Shown: positions 38,306-50,199, counted from the stretch's first letter. The stretch is 64,000 bases of DNA from Liolophura sinensis (GCF_032854445.1 NC_088295.1:92003805-92067804), one strand, 5' to 3'. Made by a program: numbers and translations. The notes: a model not told the origin generated them from the letters alone.

Positions 38306-38375
38306 TTCATTTATTTGATTAGTGTTTTACGCCGTACTCACTTATACAACAACTGCCAGTATTATGGTGGGAAGA
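38306..38375 (-). mobile_element. SINE core and tail fragment
   Basis: On the minus strand: 'cccaccataatactggcagt', then 'tgttgtataagtgagtacgg', then 'cgtaaaacactaatcaaata'. It is a copy of the dispersed tail family lacking the 'aaatattctt' segment. Confidence 0.8.
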
Positions 38376-41300
38376 AACTGTATAGACAGACCAGACAGGT
38401 CGGTGCTTATCGACGTGATTGTATAGCCGAACTAGAAGGCCCAGAGAGCATCTGTTGACCAAAGTTCTGGAAAAGACTGAGCAAGAATCGGGTACTACTG
38501 TCGCCTGGAGACACACGTTACAAAGAACTACTCTGCAACTTAAGGACCATTTTTTGTAATACATTTAAACGTAGGCCTTTATTATACTTCGACAAGTCAA
38601 TATTCATTCAGTGGTGTTTACCTCAGAAACCATTGTAACATTGCTCTGTAATTGGTTTACAGCGACATACCGATTGTCAGAGCTAAAACAGTTGCGTGGA
38701 TAGCGTCGCTATCGGCCGGACATCAAACTGTTTCAGCCTTTCCATCTCTGTGTGATAGATATTTGATGATTAACCAATATTTCCCGGCTGAACCTATCGG
38801 TAAGTTGTGGTAAGGTAAGTGATGATGCAGATCGCCGACCGGCTATTGATTCTATATCGTGGCCAGTAATCACCGCTACTTTTACCTGGCGTTTAACGTT
38901 TGCCGACAGATTGTAGTGCCCAATGGGAATAGATTCCAGCCCCAGGTAACCAGCCTGCAGTTCCGCCCAGTCCAAGCTAGGGGCAGTGGATAGTGTACTA
39001 CCGGGGACACGGACAAGTGTAACCCAGTTCTGCTTCATTAAAACATGCCTGAAGCGAAGTCTCCACATGTGGTACCCCAAAACCGTACAATAAATAAATG
39101 AACGCTGCAGTTAACTTCAAACAGTAAACTCATAAGGGAACACACACAGGACTATCAAAATTAGCATTTGCTTTTTCTAAAGTAAATTTAAGATAGCGTG
39201 ATTCATATTTTTGTGAATTAGACACATACGAATAAATTCTCAAAATAATACTTTAGGTATATCAAATTACCAAAGAAACATATTTGAGTAAAACGTCCAC
39301 TGAAGAAGATGTGGTTAAAGTTGACTTCGAAGGTTAATAAACCGCGGAGCATCCACGTCAAATATGAGCTCTAAAGCGGTTCGCTTGCTGCCTGACGATT
39401 TCTGTCTCGGGAACATACAAGCCTAGAAAAACACAAAGCTGCTAATATAGATACACTGTGGATGGTCTGGACGGTTGAATATGTTAGATCACGCCAATGT
39501 GGCCAACACATGTTTGGGTACGGATTAAAGGTCAAGCTGTGTGATGCATCCTGCATCCTTCAGGTCGTCATAGTGTACGAGGCATATCCGGCTAATAGTT
39601 ATTATTCCAGTCACAGAATACCAGACGCTATCTGACAACAAACCAATCTTCCCACATTGTCACACCTGACCACTCGTAGCTGATTTACCTACACAATCTT
39701 CATCGAGTCGAAAGTAAAAGATTGACGCCGACTACATATTTCTAAAACTGCAATGATATAATCTTTGCCGCGGGCAGTCTTATATTTCTCATCACGTAAC
39801 CAGGGTGATAAGTTTGTCAGAGCGTCACACCAACAACCAGCTCTAAAACAGTCACATATTTCTGTCAAACGACCACAGTGCATGCTTTGTCCTTCAGTTT
39901 GTAATTTCTTCTATGCCGACCACTATACTCGTCGGTTTTATCCACCCAAGGTACGGTACACTGTGCCAGCAGGCACGCTATTTTACCGTCGTTATGGCAA
40001 TGGCAATAACGCTTATCATATTTCTTGGCTGATGCAGCCTTCCCGAGTGTACTGAAAAATGAAACCGCTTACCTGTTGGATGACGGTGTGGCGTAATGAG
40101 AGTTAAAACAGGTGAGACTGAGGTGTGGAAAGTAGTTCACACTCGGTACCTATAAACCAGGTGTTGATGAGTTTTCTCGGATCAGTTAATGCAAGCAGAA
40201 TAGTGCCCACACTAATAACATACACGTGAGGACAGTGTCCGTGTGGATAACACGCAATAGTGCCTGACGCGATAATGTCAACACCTAAGGATGGTTTCCG
40301 CTACTAGAATATGTAAAGTACCTGGACGCATAACCACTGACGAGCTACTGAATGCACAACTTAAATCCTGCCTCTGTTGCATTTCCTCCTGGTCTTAGAC
40401 CGTCTAAGGTAGCAGGTACCCTACCGTCAGTCGCAGAGAAGCGGGAGAGTCTGGATGTGGGAGGAGGGAATGCCCAGTACAAAGCCTGCTCTCACATCCG
40501 TCCGTCGCGCAATCAGAAACGTTCGGCCTCTCAGCGAGCACACCTGTTTCAGACCAAGCGCCCGACTGTACCCCAGAATACACCGAGTTTAACTGGTAAT
40601 GGGACTATCGATCGACTTTCGGTTCAGAAAAAGAGCTACATTAGTTGGTTATTTACTCGTCCATTCCATTGGTGTCTACAAAAAAAAAACCACGGGTCCA
40701 CGAGATTGCCCCGCTTCGTGTACTAACAAGACGTGTAATACATTTTTGTGTGAAGTAATGCCTCTAGGCTGACCGACTTGAACAATGAGGAAGCAGAACA
40801 AGTAGTAGAATTAACTTCATATATGGTTTAGTGATAGACCGCAGGTATCAAACATCGATTAGCTTACCGGCTAACGTTAAATCAGGTTCCTGGTTGCAAC
40901 GCAATCAAACCGCTGGGACATTTTCATCCAGCATTGTCTTGACTAACCAATCATTAATCAGATTGTACTTTATTCAAAGCCTTGCGTGAAAGACTATCTT
41001 GCCTTAACAAATCATTTGATCTTTTCTAAAAGACATTTGCATTAGTTGTCATAAGCAGCTGTGAATAGATGGTTACCAGGCACACCTGCAGATTAAAAAG
41101 AAAAAGAACAGTCTTTATACTTGCTACTTCGTAGGTCCAGGCAGACTTCTGGCAGGTGCCCTTGTACCGCTTGGCCAACTCATGGACTATAAATGTTTTG
41201 AATGTCACCATATAACAACGTTCATTGTGCTGTAGTGAAGAGCTCTCAGAAACTTTCAGACTGCTAAGGAATATATACGTACGAGCAGTTGTGACCTTGT

Positions 41301-42940
41301 TACAGCAATATGTTAAATCCGCTACCGTCAAGTGGAAGTTTGTGTGGTAACCCCAAAGGATTTAAGTGATAATGCTTAACTTCATGAACGTAAAAATAAC
41401 AGATATATGAAGCTCTTGCAAAAAAGTGTGGAGAAGCGTGCATTGTGGGTCGATAATTCTAGTAAAGATTTCCATGTGATGTTGATGTTGCAGCTTATTT
41501 ACACCCTGTTTAAAGGTAACGACCTGGAATCCGAAATACAAAAGATTACAGCTTGTTAGAACTCACAAGATATGGTACAACTTCATTCTAAATATGTCTA
41601 TGAAAGAAACAATTAATGTCATTTCAGAAAATATACTCGTAATTTTTTATTTATTTATTTATTGTGGCTTACTATGATACTGAAGAATAAGAGTAGTCAG
41701 TTTCATCGTTGATTGTAACAGGAAAGAGCACGGGGATATTAACGCCCTTCTCCAGTTACCTGACCAACTCCCTGTCATAAAGCAGCATCCTAAACAATGA
41801 AGGCTGGATTCATTGGTCATGGTTTACAAAACTTTGGGTAGAAGCCACTGTAGTTCCATGGAGCGGGGATGCCTTGCGTTCTGGAGAAAGCTGCTTTCAT
41901 TCTAATTACCGTTCTCTCTACCGACGTATACAGCAAACCTCGTAGAGGTAAGGTTGCCTTCTGAAATGCACCAAAAGCTTCTGAGATGAAACGTTGTTTG
42001 CTGAGACTTACATCAAATAACGAAGTTGTAACATCGTTTGCTGAAGTATAGGCAAAATCTCTGAGATTTTTCTCCGTTCAGGATTCATAGGAATAGCCAG
42101 GTTAAGACGCCAAATCACTGCATACTGCATATTTATATTGAATACCCCCAAGACATCCTTTTAACAATGTGGATTTCCAGTATCTTGACTATAAATTTTA
42201 ACCACCTTTTACACACGCTTAAAATTCCAAGTGGCAGCGCCTTGATTGGCGTGACATAGCCTTTTTCTATACTGTATACTGTTCTATCTTCAGATTTCAG
42301 CGGTAAAAACCACCATCGATCTCCTTCAGTCTTGCGGTGCCTGTTGATCTTGATAATGAAGCTTAGCAAATAGATTCAAGGTTTTATTCCTACACGCCGT
42401 GCTACTATTTTCCTTCCGAACCTAGGACTTCATTAAATAAGCATTGTGGTTAAGGACTGAACACGCTCCGTGTCTACAACGCGTGGGGTCGGGCAAAGAC
42501 CGGAGTCGGGATGTGGGAACCCACCACCGGCAGTCAACATCAATACCCAGATCCGCCCAAATCTTAGATTTGCCGCAGCACATTTGCATAGCCTATGTTT
42601 TTCACGTACTGCTAATGATTCGGGCTGTGAAGATTTCGCTGCCAGACAGCCACATCTATGCATTGGTGTTTACATTCCTTAAACAACTATTTCAAATCAA
42701 CATATCACTATACGCAACAGCTTGAGCAGTATTCTATTGTTGAGGAGTTAAATGGCAGAACGCTGCAGGGAAGCTCACAGGAATTCTCCATTTGCATGTG
42801 TGTCAATAACGCCTGGATCATATTTCCTTGGCAAAAAGTGATTGCAATAGAAATTCTACATACTATTCATCATGGACAACATGCGGTAGGACATGTTAGG
42901 GCTGCATGTGACAGAAGCCTGGGTCAATATTCCCACAATA
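38376..42940. other. Long unique segment without a supported gene
   Basis: ORFs of 96-124 codons (38733-39080 -, 39765-40055 +, 40352-40726 +, 41026-41331 -) have no recognised domain. An ATTT-rich stretch at 41645-41665 may be a lone SINE tail on the minus strand. Confidence 0.4.
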
Positions 42941-44335
42941 GTGGGAATCCCGTGTAACAGAACATTGAGAATCCCGTGTAACAAAACATTGAGAATCCCA
43001 TGTAAGAGAACAGTGAGAATCCTATGCAATAGAACAGTGAGAATTTCATGTAACAGAAGAGCCAGAATCGTATGTAACAGAACAGCCAGAATCCTATGTA
43101 GCAGAACAGCCAGAATCCTATGTAATAGAACAGTGAGAATCCAATGTAACAGAACACTGAGAATTCGATGTAACAGAACACTGAGAATTCGATGTAACAG
43201 AACACTGAGAATTCAATGCACCGCCACAGTGAAAATCGTGTGTAAAAGAACAGTGAGAATCCCAAGTAACAGAACAGTGAGAATCCCATGTAACAGAACA
43301 GTGAGAATCCCATGTAACAGAGCACTGAGAATTCGATGTAACAGAACAGTGAGAATCCCATGTAACAGGACAGTGAGAATTCGATGTAACAGAACACTGA
43401 GAATTCAATGTAACAGAACAGTGAGAATTCAACGCACCGCCACAGTGAGAATCGCATGTAAAAGAACAGTGAGAATCCCATGTAACAGAACAGTGAGAAT
43501 CCCATGTAACAGAGCAGTGAGAATTCGATGTAACAGAACACTGAGAATCCCATGTAAGAGAACAGTGAGAATCCTATGTAATAGAACAGTGAGAATCCTA
43601 TGTAATAGAACAGTGAGAATCCCATGTAACAGAATACTGAGAATTCAATGCACCGCCACAGTGAGAATCGCATGTAAAAGAACAGTGAGAATCGCATGTA
43701 ACAGAACACTGAGAATCCCATGTAACAGAACAGTGAGAATTCAATGCACTGCCACAGTGAGAATCGCACGTAAAAGAACAGTGAGAATCCTATGTAACAG
43801 AGCAGTGAGAATCCCATGTAAGAGAACAGTGAAAATTCCATGTAACAGAGCAGTGAGAATTCAATGCACCGCCACAGTGAGAATCGCATGTAAGAGAACA
43901 GTGAGAATCTCATGTAACAGAGCAGTGAGAATCCCATGTCACAAGACAGTGACAATTTCATGTAAGAGAACAGTGAAAATTCCATGTAACAGAGCAGTGA
44001 GAATTCAATGCACCGCCACAGTGAGAATCTCATGTAACAGAGCAGTGAGAATCCCATGTAACAGAGCAGTGAGAATTCCATGTCACAAGACAGTGACAAT
44101 TTCATGTAAGAGAGCAATGAGAATTCCATGTAACAGAGCAGTAAGAATTACATGTAGCAGCGCAGTGAGAATCCCATGTAACACAACAGAGAGAATCCCA
44201 TGTAAGAGAACAGTGAAAATCCAATGTAACAGAACAGTGAGAATCCTACGTAGCAAAACAGGAAGAATTTCATGAAAGAGAACAGTGAGAATCTCATGTA
44301 AAAGATCAGTGAGAATCTGATGTGACTGTACGGTC
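42941..44335. repeat. 24-bp minisatellite, about 58 copies, no frame-shifting indels
   Basis: Unit agaacagtgagaatcccatg + taac. A variant unit with 'tgcaccgccacagtgagaat' recurs at 43214, 43430, 43646, 43742, 43862 and 44006, all multiples of 24 apart, so the register is exact for more than 1.3 kb. A plus ORF (42893-44275, 460 codons, ATG before the array) has the octapeptide CNRTVRIP, one Cys and usually one N-R-T sequon per repeat. A minus ORF (44129-42924, 401 codons) has MGFSLFCY. With a period of 8 codons and no stop in the unit, open frames on both strands are expected without selection, so neither is called a gene. Confidence 0.97.
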
Positions 44336-44399
44336 AAAATCCCTTGCTGTAATTTAGTGGGAGCAGCAGGACCTCTGTCACCCAGTCTCCCTGACACCA

Positions 44400-44710
44400 C
44401 GACCGGTGCAATCATGAACTATGCTAGACAAGCCGTCGCCCAATCTCTCTGACAAGACGAATGATGCAGGTCGTGCAATCTCTCTGACAACTCGACGATG
44501 CAATCATGACCTGTGTTAGGCAAGCGGTCGCTCAATGCCTTCGTCTTCACGAAATGAAGCAATCATGACCTCTGTTAGTCAAGCGTCTTTATAGTCCCGC
44601 TGACATAGCGAACGATACAATAATGACCTGTCAGGCAAGAGGTCGTCCAATCCCCCTGATGATACGAACCAGGCAAATATGTCCTCTGCTAGCCAAGCAG
44701 AATCTCAACC
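44400..44710. repeat. Decayed ~50-60-bp tandem repeat
   Basis: 'caatcatgacctgtgttagg' and variants recur near 44410, 44511, 44570 and 44618, with 'ctctctgacaa' and 'caagcggtcg' between. Spacing is irregular. Confidence 0.7.
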
Positions 44711-45110
44711 CGTCTGCAAACACGGGTAGCTTCCCCTACCGTGTCGTCACTGTTTAGAGCGCCGCCTATCGAGTTACCACATATTACCCACCTGATGCAG
44801 CCGACAAAAATAGACATCTGTGTCTAGTTGTTGAGCTGTGCAGGACATTTGCTCAGAAGGAATACAATCAAGGGAAAAAATAAAATCAGTTTAACTCGTA
44901 TGAACAGATGCTAACAATTTCGACATCGCCCGCTGTGTAGAGAAAATATTCAGGAATATCTTCTTACACCTGACTTAACTCACGGTACATAATGTATATA
45001 ATGATACCTGTTATATCTAATATATCGTTATCTCTAACATCCCATTTGTCACGTTATCAGTTACATTTGACAAACTCGCCGACATTATCACAGCTCACGT
45101 TGTTCGTCAG
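44711..45110. other. Unique sequence, no gene seen
   Basis: A/T-rich; nothing recognised. Confidence 0.4.
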
Positions 45111-45488
45111 ATGTTCCATTTATACATTATATCTTCTGTTATAATTAATGCATGTGCCTATTTCATCATAGTCCTAAATTTATGTCAGGGTAATTTTGCA
45201 AGCAAATGTGTACATGCAAGGACTAATTTATCTTTCATTATGAATGAACTTTATACCAGATTTGGTGTTTGTTTTGGACCAGTGGTTTTATTAGTGCTCT
45301 TTTCATCCAGACATTTAGTTCACTTCTCCATCACCCACTTTCCACCAGAGATATATGTGCTAAATCTGAACAACCATCCAAATGAGCAGCCATCCTTATT
45401 CTCTCATGTGGTTTATACTCTGTGTGATTTCCATGGAACTTTTTACTCTTTTTTGCATCATGACGATGTGGCGTTTATCTCGGGGTGA
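45111..45488 (+). CDS. Unrecognised 125-residue ORF, possible exon or small membrane protein
   Basis: It starts with ATG and lies outside any repeat. I recognise no family. The first ~24 residues (FHLYIISSVIINACAYFIIV and on) are hydrophobic and could be a signal anchor or membrane segment. A second hydrophobic stretch lies at about residues 52-66 (VCFGPVVLLVLFSS). The rest is mixed, with several Cys and His. A polyadenylation-type AATAAA lies at 45519-45524, about 30 bases after the stop. Against a gene: the length is within chance expectation for this window, the local sequence is T-rich (which itself produces hydrophobic residues), and there is no clear promoter or upstream exon. A terminal exon of a larger gene, or chance, are both possible. 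Confidence 0.18.
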   Translation: MFHLYIISSVIINACAYFIIVLNLCQGNFASKCVHARTNLSFIMNELYTRFGVCFGPVVLLVLFSSRHLVHFSITHFPPEIYVLNLNNHPNEQPSLFSHVVYTLCDFHGTFYSFLHHDDVAFISG

Positions 45489-45510
45489 TCTAGAGCCATG
45501 GCCATTCTCC

Positions 45511-45537
45511 AATGACCTAATAAAAATGTAGGTCATT
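45511..45537. repeat. 9-bp perfect inverted repeat
   Basis: AATGACCTA at 45511-45519 and TAGGTCATT at 45529-45537, with a 9-base spacer. Confidence 0.75.
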
Positions 45538-47182
45538 TGATCACAGACATAAAATTTGTATCCATAAATGTCTTTTCTCATGTGTGTGTCTCTACATCTG
45601 ACGAGAACATGTAGACCTACACACTTTTATGCGCGTAATCCAGCTTTTTGGTTAATAGAGAGGCCACTGGTTGAAATAAGTGAACGATATTGAAATAGGC
45701 GTGAATCACTTCGCTACATACTGAGTGTATCAATAACAAAATGAACTGCCTCTCTGTCCTCGGATTAAACTTATATTTCCCATTTTTATCAAATATACGT
45801 AGAGGATATGATTCCTAATAAACTGTGATCCGTCTGTGCAAGCACAGTTATGAGATAATATCATATGTTTCTCTTAGTATAATGAAGACAAAAGTCAAAT
45901 GCAGATTTGCAAAGACATTTTCCTAGAATACAAAATAACGCATCTACATCTAGCAACGTGATTAAATGTAGATGTATAACCGTCAGCATTTAATGGTTGT
46001 ATGTTAACATCTCCACCAAGTCCACACGGTTTTGAACAGAAGTCAAACTTTCATTTCTAGTTCCTCTAGCTCACCTGTTTGGATTAACGCGGGTTAAGAT
46101 AGAATCGCGCACTTCTGGCTTTTCTAAACAATGCCTACAAGCTACAAGAAAATACCGGATACTTTCCGTTTGAACGTCAAGTCAATGAGAACCATATGCC
46201 CCTGGATATCAGAGACAAGAGCGCAGCTCTGTATAAATATATATCATACCAGAACCATGTATTCCTGGTGAGCAAATGTGGATGACTAAAATTTGGAACA
46301 GACAATCGCTTGTCTTTCAAGATAAAGCGGAACATGGTTTTGATCCGACATGAAAATGTTGGCCTTCGCCCAGCCACCATCTCCACTTGCACTTGTGATA
46401 TTCAGCTACCGCCTAGATACACGGATCAGGCGGATCTTCAATAACATAACGCGTCTTCCCGGCAACCAAACCATTCTGCCGTTTTAAAAACATTGTCGGT
46501 TAGGTCCGCAAACTGACAAGACCTGGAAAATATGGAATTTACGATATTCTATTGAAGAAATAATGTACGTGAAACTGTGACATTTATCCATTTCTCCATA
46601 ATAAACCATAAGCCTTAAAGTCTAGCTCTGTTCACAGATTCCCATTTCCGGAGATTTGAGTGTACGCGCGATAAATTTATCTTCCTCGTTCGTCTCTCAA
46701 CACTGTTACATAAAATGTATTTTCTACATAACTACCACTAATGGTTTTGTTCCAACCTACAAGTTAAATAAGTAAAGGAAACTTCTATTCAGCAAGACTT
46801 ACATGTCGAAATGTTCGTTGTCAATATTTCACAATGAGCCGTTTGTATCTTTGTGCCGATTCACCATTTGTGATCAGAGAATGGCAGGATATTGGTTATT
46901 ATATCACAGAGTTCACATTTTATAGCATATGATTTGTACCCATCTGGACTCGTTGCCGGAGTCTTTGGTTAGTTAAACCCATTAGTTCGCATGGCACGGT
47001 ATTCTTGTCTCTTGGAGAGAAAGGTATTTGAGAGAGCATTCGGTATTTCCCTGTATCGCGTGACGTTCTTGTCCTACGGGCTGATCATGGTGGTCGCATT
47101 GGCTTGTTATCTCTGACACGGCTTCAAACCCCTGCGCAACAAGTCATTCAATTAAACTTCATTAGCACGTCAAACAAGAACA
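45538..47182. other. Unique sequence, no gene seen
   Basis: Only a 71-codon minus ORF (46177-46392), unrecognised. Confidence 0.4.
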
Positions 47183-47316
47183 ATGAGTTGTAGATCTGAG
47201 GAATCGCCCACGCAGAAGATTCGTTGCACCCATACCCCCCCTCCCCTTCCCACCGCCCCCCCCCCCCCTCATCCCCATTCCCCGCTCTCTATTCCTCTAA
47301 CTCCTTCTCGGTCTAG

Positions 47317-47372
47317 GACCATCAGAAACTGTGCGAATTGTATATCAGCGGACTTGGAGGTAGAGGAAAGAT
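47317..47372 (+). other. Possible small exon by splice-site appearance
   Basis: A pyrimidine-rich tract from about 47277 ends in 'cggtctag' (AG at 47315-47316). 56 bases later 'gat' is followed by GTAAGT at 47373, a consensus 5' splice site. An ORF with an ATG at 47183 reads through the C-rich tract and this block, ending at 47380. I recognise no domain. Splice-like signals of this quality do occur by chance. Confidence 0.15.
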
Positions 47373-47384
47373 GTAAGTAGCGGA

Positions 47385-47753
47385 ATGGAAAACCCTAACA
47401 GGAATGATGCCAAAATGAAACTTAATAGACAGCGGGCTAGAGACTGTCAGTTTGCAGCACAATTAATGACCGTAGGAGGTATTGTTATTGATGAATTCCC
47501 AAAAAGCTTATTGAGTGTGATGATTATGAACTTTGGAATTGGGGAGTTAGTGGAATCTTCCCATTATACCATCAAGACGAAGAGGATTTGGAAAAGCGGA
47601 GCAGACCAGAACCTGAAGCGGATGACACGTGCCGTGTGCCGTAACACATATTATTATCTCAGGTTTGCGTCGCTATTGGCGAAAGATTACACTTTGGCTG
47701 TTGTAGCTCGAGGCCTTGGTGGGAGAGCGATGCTCCAGGGAATAAAACATTAA
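47385..47753 (+). CDS. Unrecognised 122-residue ORF
   Basis: Begins with ATG, is not repetitive, and has a balanced composition that reads like an ordinary soluble protein: a basic start (KMKLNRQRARD), a hydrophobic middle (LMTVGGIVIDEFPKSLLSVM), then a basic C-terminal half rich in Arg, Lys and Tyr. No family is recognised. An AATAAA lies at 47817-47822, about 64 bases after the stop. A possible splice donor sits only 12 bases upstream of the ATG, which does not fit a simple gene model including both. The length is within chance for the window, so this is only a candidate. Confidence 0.2.
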   Translation: MENPNRNDAKMKLNRQRARDCQFAAQLMTVGGIVIDEFPKSLLSVMIMNFGIGELVESSHYTIKTKRIWKSGADQNLKRMTRAVCRNTYYYLRFASLLAKDYTLAVVARGLGGRAMLQGIKH

Positions 47754-48347
47754 GACACGTTATTTCCTTGCGTTGATCCTAAGCCCCACAGCACATCGCA
47801 TCCGCTCATGTTACTGAATAAAATACGCCCATTAATACAGAAAATATAACACCAACCACATCCTCTGGTCATGATGTATTTATTTATAAATTCTAATTCC
47901 GATTTTTCATGCATTGCAAAGACTTTGGGGTTTTTTTCTCATCTAAATTGAAAAGCTTCCTGTCACATATATTGCAAGACGAGATAGTGAGAAGCCGGCT
48001 GTTGAAACAGATGCGGCCTGGGGCTGCAGATATGTGCGGTCAAAGGACTGCTCAGTATAACAGGACAGATATGTAGGCATCAGGGCAGTGTAGGGGTTTC
48101 TAGGGGTCGTGACCTCATAGATTCTCGCTGACAGGCTGCAGGGTGATGTCCCGACAAGGTTCTAGTGATGTAATCAAACCTCACTACATTAAACATGTAC
48201 TGGAATATTTAGCATGTTGGAATGTCCGTCATATATAAAAACGCATAGATACATAGCTATTGACTGTAGGCGTAACAAATGTAAAATAGGATTGTCACAT
48301 CAATAATACATAAAAAGACGTAAACTAATCTTCAGTTTTAATAAAGC
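47754..48347. other. Unique sequence, no gene seen
   Basis: Nothing recognised apart from the AATAAA noted for the preceding ORF. Confidence 0.4.
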
Positions 48348-48552
48348 GACGTAAGTGGGAAGGTATGTTGGCAACCTGCTGATGGTTCTGGGTGCCCCTG
48401 ATCCAGGTTTCCTCACACCATAATGTTGACCGCCTTTGCATAAGTGAAATATTCTTGAGTACGGCGTAAAACATCAAATAAATAAATAAAAAAAGAAGTT
48501 AACGGCGTATAACATCAAATAAATAAATAAAGAAAGAAAGAAGTTATCGGCC
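48348..48552 (+). mobile_element. SINE body, core and tail with duplicated tail
   Basis: 'cgtaagtgggaaggtatgtt' matches the middle of family B. It is followed by the core 'caccataatgttgaccgcc', then 'ataagtgaaatattcttgag' and 'tacggcgtaaaacatcaaat' with AAAT repeats. The last ~44 bp (48462-48505) are repeated at 48506-48552 with 'aacggcgtataacatcaaat'. The tRNA-like head is missing. Confidence 0.85.
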
Positions 48553-48599
48553 CCGTTGACATGTAATAGAAGAAAACTTAATACAAATGGAAAACTTAA

Positions 48600-48845
48600 T
48601 GCAAATAAGCAGAGATGTGCTTCATTTTACACCGACGATCGTGGAATGTTACGAGCTTAGCAAGATTAGCCGAAGGAAATAGGACTGGTTGGCCCGGTGT
48701 CAGCATAATGTGAACGGGTGGTGTGTCATGTCTGGTGTCTTCGGCATGATACTTCGATGGCGGCAGCACTCTTGCGGCATGGACTCGCCCTGCCACAAGG
48801 AGACAAAGTGTTGGTACACACATCTTGAATTGTTAAGTACGATGA
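48600..48845 (+). mobile_element. Family A SINE, variant body
   Basis: It runs opposite to the copy at 2618-3081 and matches its complement: 'actggttggcccggtgtcag', 'gtgtcatgtctggtgtcttc', 'ggcatgatacttcgatggcg', 'cctgccacaaggagacaaag' and 'gaattgttaagtac'. The head region is weak. No target-site duplication was found. The 75- and 81-codon ORFs here are by-products. Confidence 0.8.
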
Positions 48846-49145
48846 AGCATTCATACAAATATACCTACATACATATATACACGCATATATATCATCTATT
48901 CATAAATTGTGCGAAAATCGAGACACTGGAATAAAAGTTCGTCCAGTGAGACTCGTCAAGTTGGTCACTAGAAATTTCTAGGAAAATTGTTATCGTTGGG
49001 ATGGTTGTGAAAATTATTCAACTTGACTAGTTTCAACAAATACTCGAACTGTGTGTAGTGTATTTTGACTGATGTCAAAAAGTCCACTTTACTGTCATAA
49101 ATTTAGCATTGGTAATTATGATAACTGGCAGAGAGCACAAGTAGC
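48846..49145. other. Unique sequence, no gene seen
   Basis: Contains an irregular 'acatacatatatacacgc' simple repeat near 48865-48895. Confidence 0.4.
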
Positions 49146-49290
49146 CGTGTTTGTAACATTCGCACATGAGGCTGTATTTGTAACATTCGCACATGAGGCT
49201 GTATTTGTAGCATTCGCACATGAGGCTGTATTTGTAACATTCGCACATGAGGCTGTATTTGTAACATTCGCACATGAGGCTGTATTTCTG
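49146..49290. repeat. 27-bp minisatellite, 5 copies
   Basis: Unit of 27 bp: gtaacattcgcacatgaggc + tgtattt, near-perfect copies. Open in several frames because 27 is a multiple of 3. Confidence 0.95.
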
Positions 49291-49560
49291 TATTTTTAAC
49301 TCATATAAATGCTGATGTTTGACATTGACACAAGTGCTTATAATTTTACACTCATCCAAATGGCTATACTTTTATACTAACGCAAGATACTGTATTTTTT
49401 CCACTGGCACAAAATCATGCGGGTTTAACATTGACACAAATGCCTGTATTTGTACGCTCACACAAGTGACTGTATTTTTACACTCACAAAATTGGCTGTA
49501 TTTTTTTTTACACCGCCACAACATCCTGTGGGTTTAACATTGACACAGGTGTTTCTGTAA
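49291..49560. repeat. Decayed extension of the 27-bp array
   Basis: Units such as 'aacattgacacaagtgct', 'cacacaagtgactgtatttt' and 'cacaaaattggctgtatttt' keep the spacing loosely. 'gggtttaacattgacaca' occurs at 49421 and 49530, 109 bp apart, about four unit lengths. Confidence 0.75.
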
Positions 49561-50199
49561 AGCCGGGTTTAAACTAAGCCATTGATTTGCTAAACATAGA
49601 CACGCACTGAAGTGTGTTTGTACGACCGTCATGAAGACACTCTCCCGATAGATAGTTTAGCCGGAATAGTGCTGACTGAATGAGAGGTTTCTCTGTCAGT
49701 ATGTTTTTCTCGGCTATCAACAGGTCTAATGAACTAGGTGGCTGTTTATACGCCAGACTCACGTCTCAGTGCCCGGATGTTAAGCTGTATATCTGACGCG
49801 GCGTGTCTGGTTAGGCTTAGCTGGCCACTCACTGTCAGCATCCTGACAACGCCAAGAGGACCGCCATGGCCCACAGGATCTGATAGCGGCTCGACACTTG
49901 AGGCCATACTTCATACGACTTCTTGCTGTTCTTGCTGACTTTAACATTGTACAGATGTAAGGGTGGTTTTAGTACGGAGTCAGGTTGAAACCTCGCCGCC
50001 TATACCACTTTACCACGTCATCTAACCACTTGAACACTCCTAACCCAGATACAAACTCTTCCGACTTTCACCACTCATGTTTCTTTTACCACTCATACTA
50101 CCCTAAATCGCTCAAGGCGAGGGGAGGGGGCTTTCCCAATTTCAAAGTCATCACACAAATTTATCTGGCTTATACTTTGCTGGTATAATCACCAGAAAT
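49561..50199. other. Unique sequence, no gene seen
   Basis: ORFs of 62-67 codons, unrecognised. Confidence 0.4.

Noticed and set aside
42941-44335. Possible CRISPR array
   Set aside because: Unbroken 24-bp units, no spacers and no cas-like genes.
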